A stretch of 7,994 nucleotides of DNA, taken from Candidatus Faecousia faecipullorum (GTDB taxonomy: Bacteria; Bacillota; Clostridia; Oscillospirales; Oscillospiraceae). This document shows positions 1 through 5,108 of this stretch, piece by piece. Below the pieces are notes generated by a model. It was not told the origin of the DNA and did no database searches. It was given only the letters and a program-made list of their open reading frames with translations. The DNA lies in contig DVJG01000014.1 in the NCBI GenBank assembly GCA_018710805.1, positions 1-7,994 on the forward strand, written 5' to 3'. The position numbers were made by a program, and so were the translations under genes. How positions within the stretch are numbered: the first letter of the stretch is position 1; the number at the start of each line of letters is the position of its first letter.

Positions 1-1
1 G

Positions 2-514
2 ATGAACCGGGATGTTGTGCAGGCGATTTTATCAATGAAGGAATACAACCGGTTCTCCAAAGGCATTTTTGGATGGATCGGCTTCCAAAAAAAGTGGCTG
101 GAGTATGAGAACATCCCCCGGGTTGCCGGGGAAACCAAGTGGAGCTTTTGGAAGCTGTTCCTGTATGCGCTGGAAGGGATCGTGGCATTTTCCACAACGC
201 CTCTGGTGATCGCGTCTTTTGTGGGCCTTGCCTGTTGTATCCTGGCCTTTATCATGATCTTTGTGATTATCTTCCGGACGCTCTGCTTTGGCGACCCCAC
301 AGCGGGCTGGCCGTCTTTGGTGTGCATTATTCTGCTTCTGAGTGGCATTCAGATGCTGGGAATCGGTATCCTGGGGCAATATCTGGCAGAAACCTACCTG
401 GAAACGAAAAGAAGGCCCATTTATTTGGTTAGAGAAAGCAACGTAAAAAAAGAACGCACCAAGGAAGAGAAGGCTTTGAAGACAGAAGCCTCCGAACCCT
501 GCGGAGCGGACTGA
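2..514 (+). CDS. Family 2 glycosyltransferase, membrane-anchored (GtrB/DPM1-like), C-terminal part; 5' end outside window
   Basis: This is the tail of a glycosyltransferase of the type that moves a sugar from a nucleotide donor to polyprenyl phosphate at the cytoplasmic face of the membrane. The visible 170 residues begin inside the conserved region: MNRDVV followed by NRFSKGIFGWIGF matches the family pattern of a hydrophobic-D-R-x-V helix and the R-F-x-[RK]-G-x-x-x-W-x-G-F block. R-V-A-G-E-T-K-W-S (about 40-48) matches the usual R-x-A-G-E-T-K-Y-S. Two membrane segments follow (about 66-92 and 104-128), then the typical ending GQYLAETYLETKRRPIYLVRE and a charged tail. The nucleotide-binding GT-A domain with its DxD motif must lie upstream, so the ATG at 2 is probably an internal methionine. 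The lipid acceptor and sugar cannot be told from this part. No U-tailed plus-strand terminator is visible right after the stop. Confidence 0.88.
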   Translation: MNRDVVQAILSMKEYNRFSKGIFGWIGFQKKWLEYENIPRVAGETKWSFWKLFLYALEGIVAFSTTPLVIASFVGLACCILAFIMIFVIIFRTLCFGDPTAGWPSLVCIILLLSGIQMLGIGILGQYLAETYLETKRRPIYLVRESNVKKERTKEEKALKTEASEPCGAD

Positions 515-584
515 ACGGCCTGTGCGCTCCGGCAGCGGAAATGGCTGCGTAAAGACCGGAAAGACTGACCCTGAAAAAAACGAA

Positions 585-613
585 AGCGCCGCTTCAATCT
601 ATGAAGCGGCGCT
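585..613 (-). terminator. Intrinsic terminator of the DUF1292 gene
   Basis: A perfect 12-bp stem (AGCGCCGCTTCA at 585-596 and TGAAGCGGCGCT at 602-613) has a 5-base loop. Read on the minus strand it is followed by TTTCGTTTTTTT. The plus-strand side has no T run, so this terminates the leftward gene ending at 622. It may also help insulate the glycosyltransferase transcript. Confidence 0.9.
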
Positions 614-621
614 CAGGCTTG

Positions 622-906
622 TCAATCCTCAAAGGTCAGGATGCCTTTGTACTTTTCCTTGAACAGGTCGTACACGGCGTTCAGGGTATCCTCGTCCTCC
701 ACGGCAAGGTAATTCTCGTTCTCCTCGTCTACGGGCTCAATCTCCAGAATGACGATCTCCGTATCCTCGTCTCCGGCGGGCATGAGGATGAGATATTCCT
801 TCCCGTTATAGGTCAGGCAGTCCAGATATTCAAAATCCGTGTCTACGCCGTTTTCGTCGGTGAGGGTCAGGATTTCGGTCTCTTCCAGGTTCTGTTCGTT
901 TTCCAT
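622..906 (-). CDS. DUF1292 family protein (YrzB-like)
   Basis: A 94-residue, very acidic protein, MENEQNLEETEILTLTDENG and onward. It has the DUF1292 pattern: an acidic start, I-x-L-x-D-E-[ND]-G, then F-E-Y-L-D-C-L-x-Y-N-G-K-E-Y-L-I-L, then a block of acidic strands (TEIVILEIEPVDEENENYL) and an end of the type D-x-L-N-x-V-[YF]-x-x-F. The function of DUF1292 proteins is not known. In many Bacillota they sit beside the RuvX (YrrK) and IreB (YrzL) genes, which are absent here. The ATG at 906 was chosen because GGGAGGA lies 5 bases upstream and the family motif starts there; the open frame continues upstream but overlaps the divergent lipoprotein gene. It is a single-gene unit with its own promoter (937-965) and terminator (585-613). 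Confidence 0.85.
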   Translation of the reverse strand: MENEQNLEETEILTLTDENGVDTDFEYLDCLTYNGKEYLILMPAGDEDTEIVILEIEPVDEENENYLAVEDEDTLNAVYDLFKEKYKGILTFED

Positions 907-936
907 AGGGTCCTCCCATTCAAGTATTTTATAAAG

Positions 937-965
937 ATTATATCCCAGTCTTAAGGAAAAAGCAA
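937..965 (-). promoter_or_regulatory. Sigma-A-type promoter for the DUF1292 gene
   Basis: On the minus strand, -35 TTGCTT (960-965), a 17-base spacer and a perfect -10 TATAAT (937-942) lie about 30 bases before the start codon at 906. The promoter is back-to-back with the lipoprotein promoter at 998-1026. Confidence 0.8.
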
Positions 966-997
966 GGGGGAATCCGTAGACATAAGGGAAGAAAACC

Positions 998-1026
998 TTG
1001 AAAATCCCGGGGGAATGTGGTAAAAT
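998..1026 (+). promoter_or_regulatory. Sigma-A-type promoter for the C39-like lipoprotein gene
   Basis: -35 TTGAAA (998-1003), a 17-base spacer and -10 TAAAAT (1021-1026), with TGG directly before the -10 acting as an extended -10. The ribosome binding site AAAGGAGGACC follows, and the ATG is at 1057. Confidence 0.8.
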
Positions 1027-1056
1027 ATCAAAAAATTCTGCAAAAGGAGGACCAAG

Positions 1057-3012
1057 ATGAAACAGAAAGTATTCCTTTGCCTGGCAGCGGCGGTTTTGGC
1101 GGCAATGATGCTGACGGGCTGCGGGGTCTCTCGTGTCCTGGGACCCGATGAGACGGAAACGCCGGAGCAGACGACGATTCCCGAAGTGACCGAAGTTCTT
1201 CCCACTTACCCTCCCGATGGAAACCCCGGTGACGAGACCTGCAAGGGCAGCTATACGGGAGAGCCCAGCCCCAGCGCAGTTGCGGCCACAGCCGGTAACG
1301 GGGAACTGACCATGGGCCAGCTCCAGGTCCTCTACTGGGGTCAAGTGGCCGCTTGGAAGCAGAGCGAGGAGAGTACTCAGCCGGATTACAGCCAGGGGCT
1401 GGATACCCAGCTCCGGGAGGATGGCAGAACCTGGCAGCAATTCTTCCTTTCCCGGGCCCTGAACGCTTGGCATACCGCCCAGGCCCTATATCAGCAGAGC
1501 CAGGAAGTGGATCTGCCTCTGGAAGAGGCCTACCAGCCGGACCCTGAAAAGCACGCGGAGTACATCGTGGACATTCCGGCTACCAAATTCCTCTACGGCG
1601 AGAACCGAAAATATTCCCCCAACACCATGCACCAGGCCTACCTGGACAACCTTCCCCAGACCCTTCAGGAGCTGGCGAAGAACAGCGGCTATGCCGATGC
1701 CCAGGACATGGCCCTGAAAGCCTTCGGAACCACCGCTGAAGATTTGCAGACTGCGACAGAGCTTCTGAATCGGGCCTATATGTACTTTACGGAACTGACC
1801 TACCACCTGGAAGCGCCCGCCGAGGAGGAGACCGCTGAGGGCGATGAAAACGCTCAGGAAACGGTAACTGCTGATGACGGCGGCGAAAAGACTGTGGACA
1901 TCCGGGAGCTTCTCCTGACGCCCCAGGAAGGGGAGTCCATGGAGGACTGCCAGGTGAGAGCGGAAAAGCTCCTTGCCAAGGCAAAAGCCCAGTGGAACTG
2001 GAACGAAGCATACTTCCGCACCATGGCCCACGATGAATCCCAGGACAAGGCTACTGCACCCTCCGGTGGCACGCTCAATAATGTGAAGCCCGGTCAGCTT
2101 CCCCAGGAGATGGACAGCTGGAGCTTTGATGCTGAGAGACAGCCGGGAGACACCACCATTATCCCCGGCGAGGATGGTGTTTACATCCTCTACTTTGCTG
2201 CCTCCCGGACGGAAAGCCAGTCTCAGGCAGAGCAGACCCGGAAAGAGGACCAGGAGAAGGCCCTCATTGACGCGGCAAGAGAAGCCTGTCCCATGACCGT
2301 GAACTATGGGGATATTCGCCTTTCCTCCGCAGATGGCAATGTCTCCGTCAGCGACCTTCTGTACCCCGATGTGGCCCATGAGCGGTTCCCGGAGGTGCCT
2401 GTCTATCTTCAGCAGGACTACGGCAAAACGCCCTACGGCAACTATCGCCTGTCCTCCCATGGCTGCGGCATCACCTCCCTTGCCATGCTGGCCACCTATA
2501 TGGCGGATGAAGAATACACGCCGCCGATGCTCAGCGCCCGATATGGCAATTACTGCCATGAAAACGGCACCGACGGCACCATCTTCCCCAAGGAAGCTGC
2601 AGCCCTGGGCTTCTACTGCCTAAAGCGGGCCCAAAAGGCCGATGAGGCACTGGAAGCCCTGAAAGAGGGAAAAATCGTGGTGTCCGTCCAGACCGTGGGC
2701 TATTGGACCCGGGGCGGCCACTATTTGGTGGTGGAAAAATACTTTCCCGAGGACGACACGGTTCAGGTCCGGGATTCCAATCTCTATAACTACAAGCGTA
2801 TCGAGGCCCACAAGCAGGACCGCCACGCCTGGTCCGATGTGACCAAGGCCTGCTGCGGCTACTGGATCTTCGACTACAAAATCAAAACCATCCCCTTCTG
2901 CGACCGCTGCGGCGACGGAAGCACCACCATCCTGGAAGGCGGCTACCTCTGCGACAAGTGCCGGACGGCAATGCTCCGGAGAAATACATACCTGCTGGAT
3001 GGAGCAAACTAA
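1057..3012 (+). CDS. Lipoprotein with SurA/PpiC-like foldase region, C39-like cysteine peptidase domain and C-terminal zinc-ribbon-like tail
   Basis: A 651-residue exported protein. It starts with a lipoprotein signal peptide (MKQKVF, hydrophobic core, lipobox L19-T-G-C22), so it should be lipid-anchored outside the membrane. A Thr/Pro/Glu-rich linker (about 30-75) follows. Residues 80-250 resemble the helical SurA N-like part of exported foldases (NGELTMGQLQVLYWGQ). An acidic insert (252-277) leads to a parvulin-like domain (280-385) with G-G-x-L...G-Q-L-P-x-E...W-x-F-D-x-x-R-Q-P-G-D-T...G-V-Y-I-L-Y-F. Both usual parvulin histidines appear replaced (E284, Y376), so isomerase activity is doubtful. 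Residues 445-608 look like a C39-like papain-fold peptidase: Q452/Q453, C470 in SHGCGITSLAMLATY, H555 in GGHYLVV, D573 in VRDSN. The last 40 residues carry C615-x-x-C618 and C632-x-x-C635. The start is set by AAAGGAGG and the signal peptide. The substrate is unknown. The C39-like call is firm; the parvulin call is by motif reading and less sure. Confidence 0.85.
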   Translation: MKQKVFLCLAAAVLAAMMLTGCGVSRVLGPDETETPEQTTIPEVTEVLPTYPPDGNPGDETCKGSYTGEPSPSAVAATAGNGELTMGQLQVLYWGQVAAWKQSEESTQPDYSQGLDTQLREDGRTWQQFFLSRALNAWHTAQALYQQSQEVDLPLEEAYQPDPEKHAEYIVDIPATKFLYGENRKYSPNTMHQAYLDNLPQTLQELAKNSGYADAQDMALKAFGTTAEDLQTATELLNRAYMYFTELTYHLEAPAEEETAEGDENAQETVTADDGGEKTVDIRELLLTPQEGESMEDCQVRAEKLLAKAKAQWNWNEAYFRTMAHDESQDKATAPSGGTLNNVKPGQLPQEMDSWSFDAERQPGDTTIIPGEDGVYILYFAASRTESQSQAEQTRKEDQEKALIDAAREACPMTVNYGDIRLSSADGNVSVSDLLYPDVAHERFPEVPVYLQQDYGKTPYGNYRLSSHGCGITSLAMLATYMADEEYTPPMLSARYGNYCHENGTDGTIFPKEAAALGFYCLKRAQKADEALEALKEGKIVVSVQTVGYWTRGGHYLVVEKYFPEDDTVQVRDSNLYNYKRIEAHKQDRHAWSDVTKACCGYWIFDYKIKTIPFCDRCGDGSTTILEGGYLCDKCRTAMLRRNTYLLDGAN

Positions 3013-3025
3013 AAAGTAATCAAGA

Positions 3026-3055
3026 GCACGCCTGTCTTTTAAGGGACAGGCGTGC
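3026..3055. terminator. Bidirectional terminator between convergent genes
   Basis: A perfect 11-bp stem (GCACGCCTGTC at 3026-3036 and GACAGGCGTGC at 3045-3055) has an 8-base loop. The plus-strand tail is only CTTTG. The minus-strand tail is T-rich but interrupted (TCTTGATTACTTTTT). It lies 13 bases after the lipoprotein stop and 33 bases beyond the stop of the leftward Spo0A-like gene, so it probably serves both. Confidence 0.75.
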
Positions 3056-3088
3056 CTTTGTGCTGTCGGATGGAATTTCCCTGAGCTG

Positions 3089-3571
3089 TCAGGCAGCCTG
3101 GCCCATCTGCATGAGCACCTCATTGGCAATTCTGGCGATAAAGGCTGCATTGGTAGGCTTTCCCTGCTGGCTTCTGGAGATGCCGCCGAAATAACGCATC
3201 TGCTGGTCCAGATCGCCGTAGGTCCAGGTCACGTCGATGAGGTAGCGGATGGACCGCTCCACCCGGGCCGCAGTGGTGTTGAATTTTGCCGCAACCTGGG
3301 GATAGAGCCCAAAGGTGACGCTTCGGATATATGCCCGGTCCTCCACCGTCAGCAAAATTGCCTCCACCGCATAGGCGTGGCCCCGGAGATGGTCCGGCAC
3401 ACCCAGGTCAATGAGAATTTTTCGGATAATGGGCTCCGGTGTCCGGCAGGCTTGAGGCCTTCCGGCGTTTAAAATGGCTTCCATTTCCCGGCGGGCGGCT
3501 TGGCGTTCCGATTCCTGCTGGGCCGACATAAGCTTCATCAGGGCTGCCAGTTCTCTTTCCACAGTTGTCAT
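3089..3571 (-). CDS. Spo0A C-terminal (DNA-binding) domain protein without a receiver domain
   Basis: A 160-residue protein. Residues 47-157 match the effector domain of the sporulation master regulator Spo0A: IIRKILIDLGVPDHLRGHAY, then a central helix pair, then LYPQVAAKFNTTAARVERSI with a helix-turn-helix almost identical to the Spo0A recognition region (KKFNTTASRVERAIRHAIEV in Spo0A), then KPTNAAFIARIANEVL. The phospho-acceptor receiver domain that normally forms the first half is absent. In its place is a short charged helix (about 1-37, ERELAALMKLMSAQQESERQ) that could mediate self-association. The start at 3571 is set by an ideal AAGGAGG 7-8 bases upstream, so the short form is not a truncation by frameshift: no receiver-like sequence is visible upstream. 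Expected role: a phosphorylation-independent DNA-binding regulator, possibly acting on 0A-box-like sites. TGTCCAA, one mismatch from the 0A-box core TGTCGAA, lies in its own leader on the minus strand (3603-3609); this may be chance. Confidence 0.9.
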   Translation of the reverse strand: MTTVERELAALMKLMSAQQESERQAARREMEAILNAGRPQACRTPEPIIRKILIDLGVPDHLRGHAYAVEAILLTVEDRAYIRSVTFGLYPQVAAKFNTTAARVERSIRYLIDVTWTYGDLDQQMRYFGGISRSQQGKPTNAAFIARIANEVLMQMGQAA

Positions 3572-3620
3572 AGTGATATCCTCCTTAAATCTATCCGTTT
3601 TTTTGGACAGGACCTGTGTT

Positions 3621-3652
3621 ATAATAAATTTAAATCCAAGGCCCCGCTGCAA
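3621..3652 (-). promoter_or_regulatory. Weak candidate promoter region for the Spo0A-like gene
   Basis: On the minus strand, TTGCAG (3647-3652) could be a -35. AT-rich -10 candidates follow (TTTATT at 3624-3629 with 17-base spacing, or TATTAT at 3621-3626 with 20). None is a good match at ideal spacing, so only the region is proposed. The palindrome at 3658-3679 lies immediately upstream. Confidence 0.35.
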
Positions 3653-3657
3653 GGGTA

Positions 3658-3679
3658 CAACAATCTGCGACGATTGTTG
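3658..3679. promoter_or_regulatory. Palindromic operator candidate CAACAATC-N6-GATTGTTG
   Basis: A perfect 8-bp inverted repeat with a 6-base centre (TGCGAC). Its right arm overlaps the first bases of the -35 box of the rightward promoter (3677-3682), and its left arm abuts the upstream region of the leftward Spo0A-like gene. This is the position expected for a repressor site that could control both divergent genes. There is no T-run, so it is not a terminator. Confidence 0.55.
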
Positions 3680-3705
3680 ACTTTTGTAACCAAATGTGCT
3701 ATGAT
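3677..3705 (+). promoter_or_regulatory. Sigma-A-type promoter for the XRE/ImmA pair
   Basis: -35 TTGACT (3677-3682), exactly 17 bases, then -10 TATGAT (3700-3705), both one base from consensus. Transcription would begin near 3712 and give an unusually long leader of about 140 bases before the GTG at 3854. The leader carries repeated GTAACC-type sites. Confidence 0.8.
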
Positions 3706-3810
3706 TTCTTTGGAGAGAAACATTAATAGGTGGATTTGATTACTTAAGTAACCTGCATGAGCCTATCATACCACGACAAAAGTCACCTGTCAAGGGGGAA
3801 GAGGTTACTT
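3684..3810. repeat. Cluster of AAGTAACC-type half-sites (candidate repressor operators)
   Basis: Five related 8-base half-sites are seen: TTGTAACC (3684-3691), GATTACTT (3738-3745, inverted), AAGTAACC (3746-3753), AAGTCACC (3780-3787) and GGTTACTT (3803-3810, inverted). The second and third abut as the dyad GATTACTTAAGTAACC with a perfect 12-base core, TTACTTAAGTAA. The first lies inside the promoter spacer. The arrangement resembles multi-operator control by a phage-type repressor. The likely binder is the XRE protein encoded just downstream, by inference. Confidence 0.5.
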
Positions 3811-3853
3811 TTGGAATCTCATGAAATCCGCACAAAAATAAGGGGGAGCTTTT

Positions 3854-4219
3854 GTGTTTTTTGACAGATTCCAGAGCCTCTGCGACGAGAAGAATATCAG
3901 TGTCTACCGTGCCTGCACGGACATCGGTCTGAACCGTTCTGCGGTGGCCAAATGGAAGGCGGGAGGAAAGCCCAACGGCACCACCGCCGGGAAACTTGCG
4001 GACTACTTTGGGGTCACCACGGACTACCTGCTGGGCAAGAGCGATGACCGCGGAAGCCGAGGGGTCAGCGATGAGGACATTAAATTTGCCCTCTTTGGCG
4101 GCGACGGGGAGATCACGGACGAAATGTTCGAAGAAGTGAAACGGTTTGCCGCCTTTGTGAAGCTCCGGGAGGCAGACAAGAAGGAGAAACCATGCGGATC
4201 GGAGAACTCTACCAACTAG
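3854..4219 (+). CDS. XRE-family (phage repressor-like) transcriptional regulator
   Basis: A 121-residue protein starting at GTG, with GGGGGAG 5-8 bases upstream. Residues 4-63 form a Cro/cI-type helix-turn-helix: F-x-x-L-C-D-E-K-N-I-S-V-Y-R-A-C, the recognition part LNRSAVAKWKAGGKPNGTTA, then KLADYFGVTTDYLLG, a typical end of the domain. The remainder (64-121) is a charged helical tail, not a peptidase-type LexA/cI domain, so self-cleavage is not expected. The following ImmA/IrrE-type metallopeptidase gene overlaps its last 28 bases. This is the usual ImmR/ImmA arrangement, in which the peptidase cleaves the repressor and so induces the controlled genes. It probably regulates its own promoter through the upstream half-sites. 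No integrative element genes are seen in the window, so it may be a remnant or a stand-alone stress switch. Confidence 0.88.
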   Translation: MFFDRFQSLCDEKNISVYRACTDIGLNRSAVAKWKAGGKPNGTTAGKLADYFGVTTDYLLGKSDDRGSRGVSDEDIKFALFGGDGEITDEMFEEVKRFAAFVKLREADKKEKPCGSENSTN

Positions 4220-4620
4220 CCAGCAAAGAGAATATTCCGGTCTGGGTTTTCCCGCTTCCCAAGACCGGCTCCATGTCGGTGATGAGCGCGGAAGGAAAGT
4301 GCGCCATCGGCATGGACGAGAAGGTGCGGGACGGAGGCGCTCAGGAGCGGGTCCACCTGAGCCATGAGCTGGGGCACTGCCTCACGGGCAGCTTTTATAA
4401 CCGCTACGCCGCCGTAGACAGCCGCCGCCGTCACGAGAACCGGGCGGACAAATGGGCCGTGGAGGCCCTGATACCCATGGACGATCTGGACGAGGCCGTG
4501 GCGGAAGGGTGCGTGGAAATCTGGCAGCTGGCGGAGCGCTTCGGGGTCACCGAGGACTTTGTCCGCAAGGCCGTGTGCTGGTATGTCCACGGAAATCTGG
4601 CAACGGAGCTGTACTTTTAA
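4192..4620 (+). CDS. ImmA/IrrE family metallo-endopeptidase
   Basis: A 142-residue protein with the zincin motif H58-E-L-G-H62 (in VHLSHELGHCLTGSF) and the downstream E82-N-R-A-D-K-W-A-V-E-A-L-I-P block that supplies the third zinc ligand in this family. The C-terminal part (W111-Q-L-A-E-R-F-G-V-T-E-D-F-V-R-K-A) is the helical segment usual after the catalytic core. It is shorter than IrrE proteins, which carry an extra C-terminal domain, and close to ImmA in size. The ATG at 4192 has AAGGAG upstream within the end of the XRE gene and overlaps it by 28 bases in another frame, so the two should be translationally coupled. The expected substrate is the partner XRE repressor; this is inferred from family precedent (ICEBs1 ImmA/ImmR). 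No clear terminator follows the stop. Confidence 0.9.
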   Translation: MRIGELYQLASKENIPVWVFPLPKTGSMSVMSAEGKCAIGMDEKVRDGGAQERVHLSHELGHCLTGSFYNRYAAVDSRRRHENRADKWAVEALIPMDDLDEAVAEGCVEIWQLAERFGVTEDFVRKAVCWYVHGNLATELYF

Positions 4621-4728
4621 GGAACGTTTGGCTTAGCGGAAGGCCCGGCTGGCCGGTTCATAAATTTGTCGTATTTTGTTTTCAATTCTGTGACAGCACG
4701 TTCAAAGTCCTATTTTACTCTAAGCATA

Positions 4729-4847
4729 GGAAGGCTGCGGAAGCCGTGAGCCGCATCTTTCCTTTCCGTAGATCCTCTTTTCTACCTCTCTTCTTTCTAT
4801 TTCCATCGCAGGGAAGCCCCGGTACAGCATGCCGGGGCTTTCTCCTT
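4729..4847 (+). ncRNA. Putative small RNA, copy A of a tandem pair (family not recognised)
   Basis: The element starts with a stem-loop: outer stem GGAAGG (4729-4734) with CCUUUCC (4761-4767, one G-U pair), inner stem GCGG/CCGC (4737-4740, 4751-4754). A CU-rich section follows with a small hairpin GUAGA/UCUAC (4768-4772, 4780-4784) whose loop carries CCUC, then a single-stranded CCUCUCUUCUUUC. The end is a terminator hairpin, AAGCCCCGG (4814-4822) with CCGGGGCTT (4832-4840), and a U/C-rich tail. Conserved blocks shared with copy B are the 18 bases 4737-4754 and the segments 4764-4781 and 4782-4797. The same strand is supported by the terminator tail. I do not recognise the family. A cis-regulatory leader is less likely because no gene follows before copy B. 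Confidence 0.6.
4814..4847 (+). terminator. Terminator of RNA copy A
   Basis: A perfect 9-bp GC-rich stem (4814-4822, 4832-4840) with a 9-base loop, followed by TCTCCTT. The tail is weaker than in copy B, so some read-through is possible. Confidence 0.6.
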
Positions 4848-4941
4848 GCCGGGGAGAAAATCTGCGAAATGATACTTGTTTTCCCATAAAAGTTCACAAT
4901 TTGGTGATTTGCCGTTCAAAAGTGTCCTTTATATTGATTAT

Positions 4942-5068
4942 CAGAAAGGCGGCGGAAGCCGTGAGCCGCTTCCTTTCCATTCCGTAGATCCTCTTTTTCT
5001 ACCTCTCTTCTTTCCAATTTCTTTTGCAAGGAAACCCCAGGCTGATTGTGGCCTGGGGTTTTCCTTTT
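4942..5068 (+). ncRNA. Putative small RNA, copy B of a tandem pair (family not recognised)
   Basis: This copy has the same plan as copy A, shifted by 215 bases. The outer stem is GAAAGG (4944-4949) with CCUUUC (4972-4977), fully paired here although both arms differ in detail from copy A. The inner stem is GCGG/CCGC (4952-4955, 4966-4969); an alternative small hairpin CGGC-GGAA-GCCG with a GNRA loop is possible at 4950-4961. The middle again has GUAGA-loop-UCUAC with CCUC in the loop, then CCUCUCUUCUUUCC. The end is a strong terminator at 5028-5068. Most divergence between the copies lies in spacers and terminator stem sequence while structure is kept, as expected for RNA genes. The transcription start is unresolved: TTCAAA (4915-4920), 17 bases, TTATCA (4938-4943) is one candidate promoter. 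Confidence 0.62.
5028..5068 (+). terminator. Strong intrinsic terminator of RNA copy B
   Basis: A 15-bp stem (AAGGAAACCCCAGGC at 5028-5042 with GCCTGGGGTTTTCCTT at 5051-5066, one bulged U) with an 8-base loop, ending in TTTT. It lies just before the promoter of the next gene and so separates the RNA from the phosphoribosyltransferase transcript. Confidence 0.88.
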
Positions 5069-5080
5069 GCGCGCATTTTC

Positions 5081-5108
5081 TTGACATTTGATGTGGGGAT
5101 AGTATAAT
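5081..5108 (+). promoter_or_regulatory. Near-consensus sigma-A promoter for the phosphoribosyltransferase operon
   Basis: A perfect -35 TTGACA (5081-5086), a 16-base spacer and a perfect -10 TATAAT (5103-5108). The expected start is near 5115, giving a short leader of about 28 bases with no room for a riboswitch. This suggests strong constitutive expression. Confidence 0.92.

Noticed and set aside
622..1473. A longer version of the DUF1292 frame (283 codons, minus strand).
   Set aside because: The added N-terminal part lies antisense to the lipoprotein gene and through the divergent promoters, has biased shadow composition, and the family motif plus ribosome binding site place the start at 906.
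1486..2559. A 357-codon open frame on the minus strand.
   Set aside because: It lies wholly antisense to the lipoprotein/C39-like gene, has no recognisable domain or ribosome binding site, and is explained by the codon bias of the real gene.
3603..3609. TGTCCAA (minus strand) as an autoregulatory 0A box of the Spo0A-like gene.
   Set aside because: It is one mismatch from the core and such heptamers are frequent by chance; several equally close matches exist elsewhere in the window.
4452..5091. Open frames of 145 and 71 codons across the end of the peptidase gene and the RNA region.
   Set aside because: They cross the conserved RNA structures, lack ribosome binding sites, and the two RNA copies do not keep a common reading frame because of one-base length differences.
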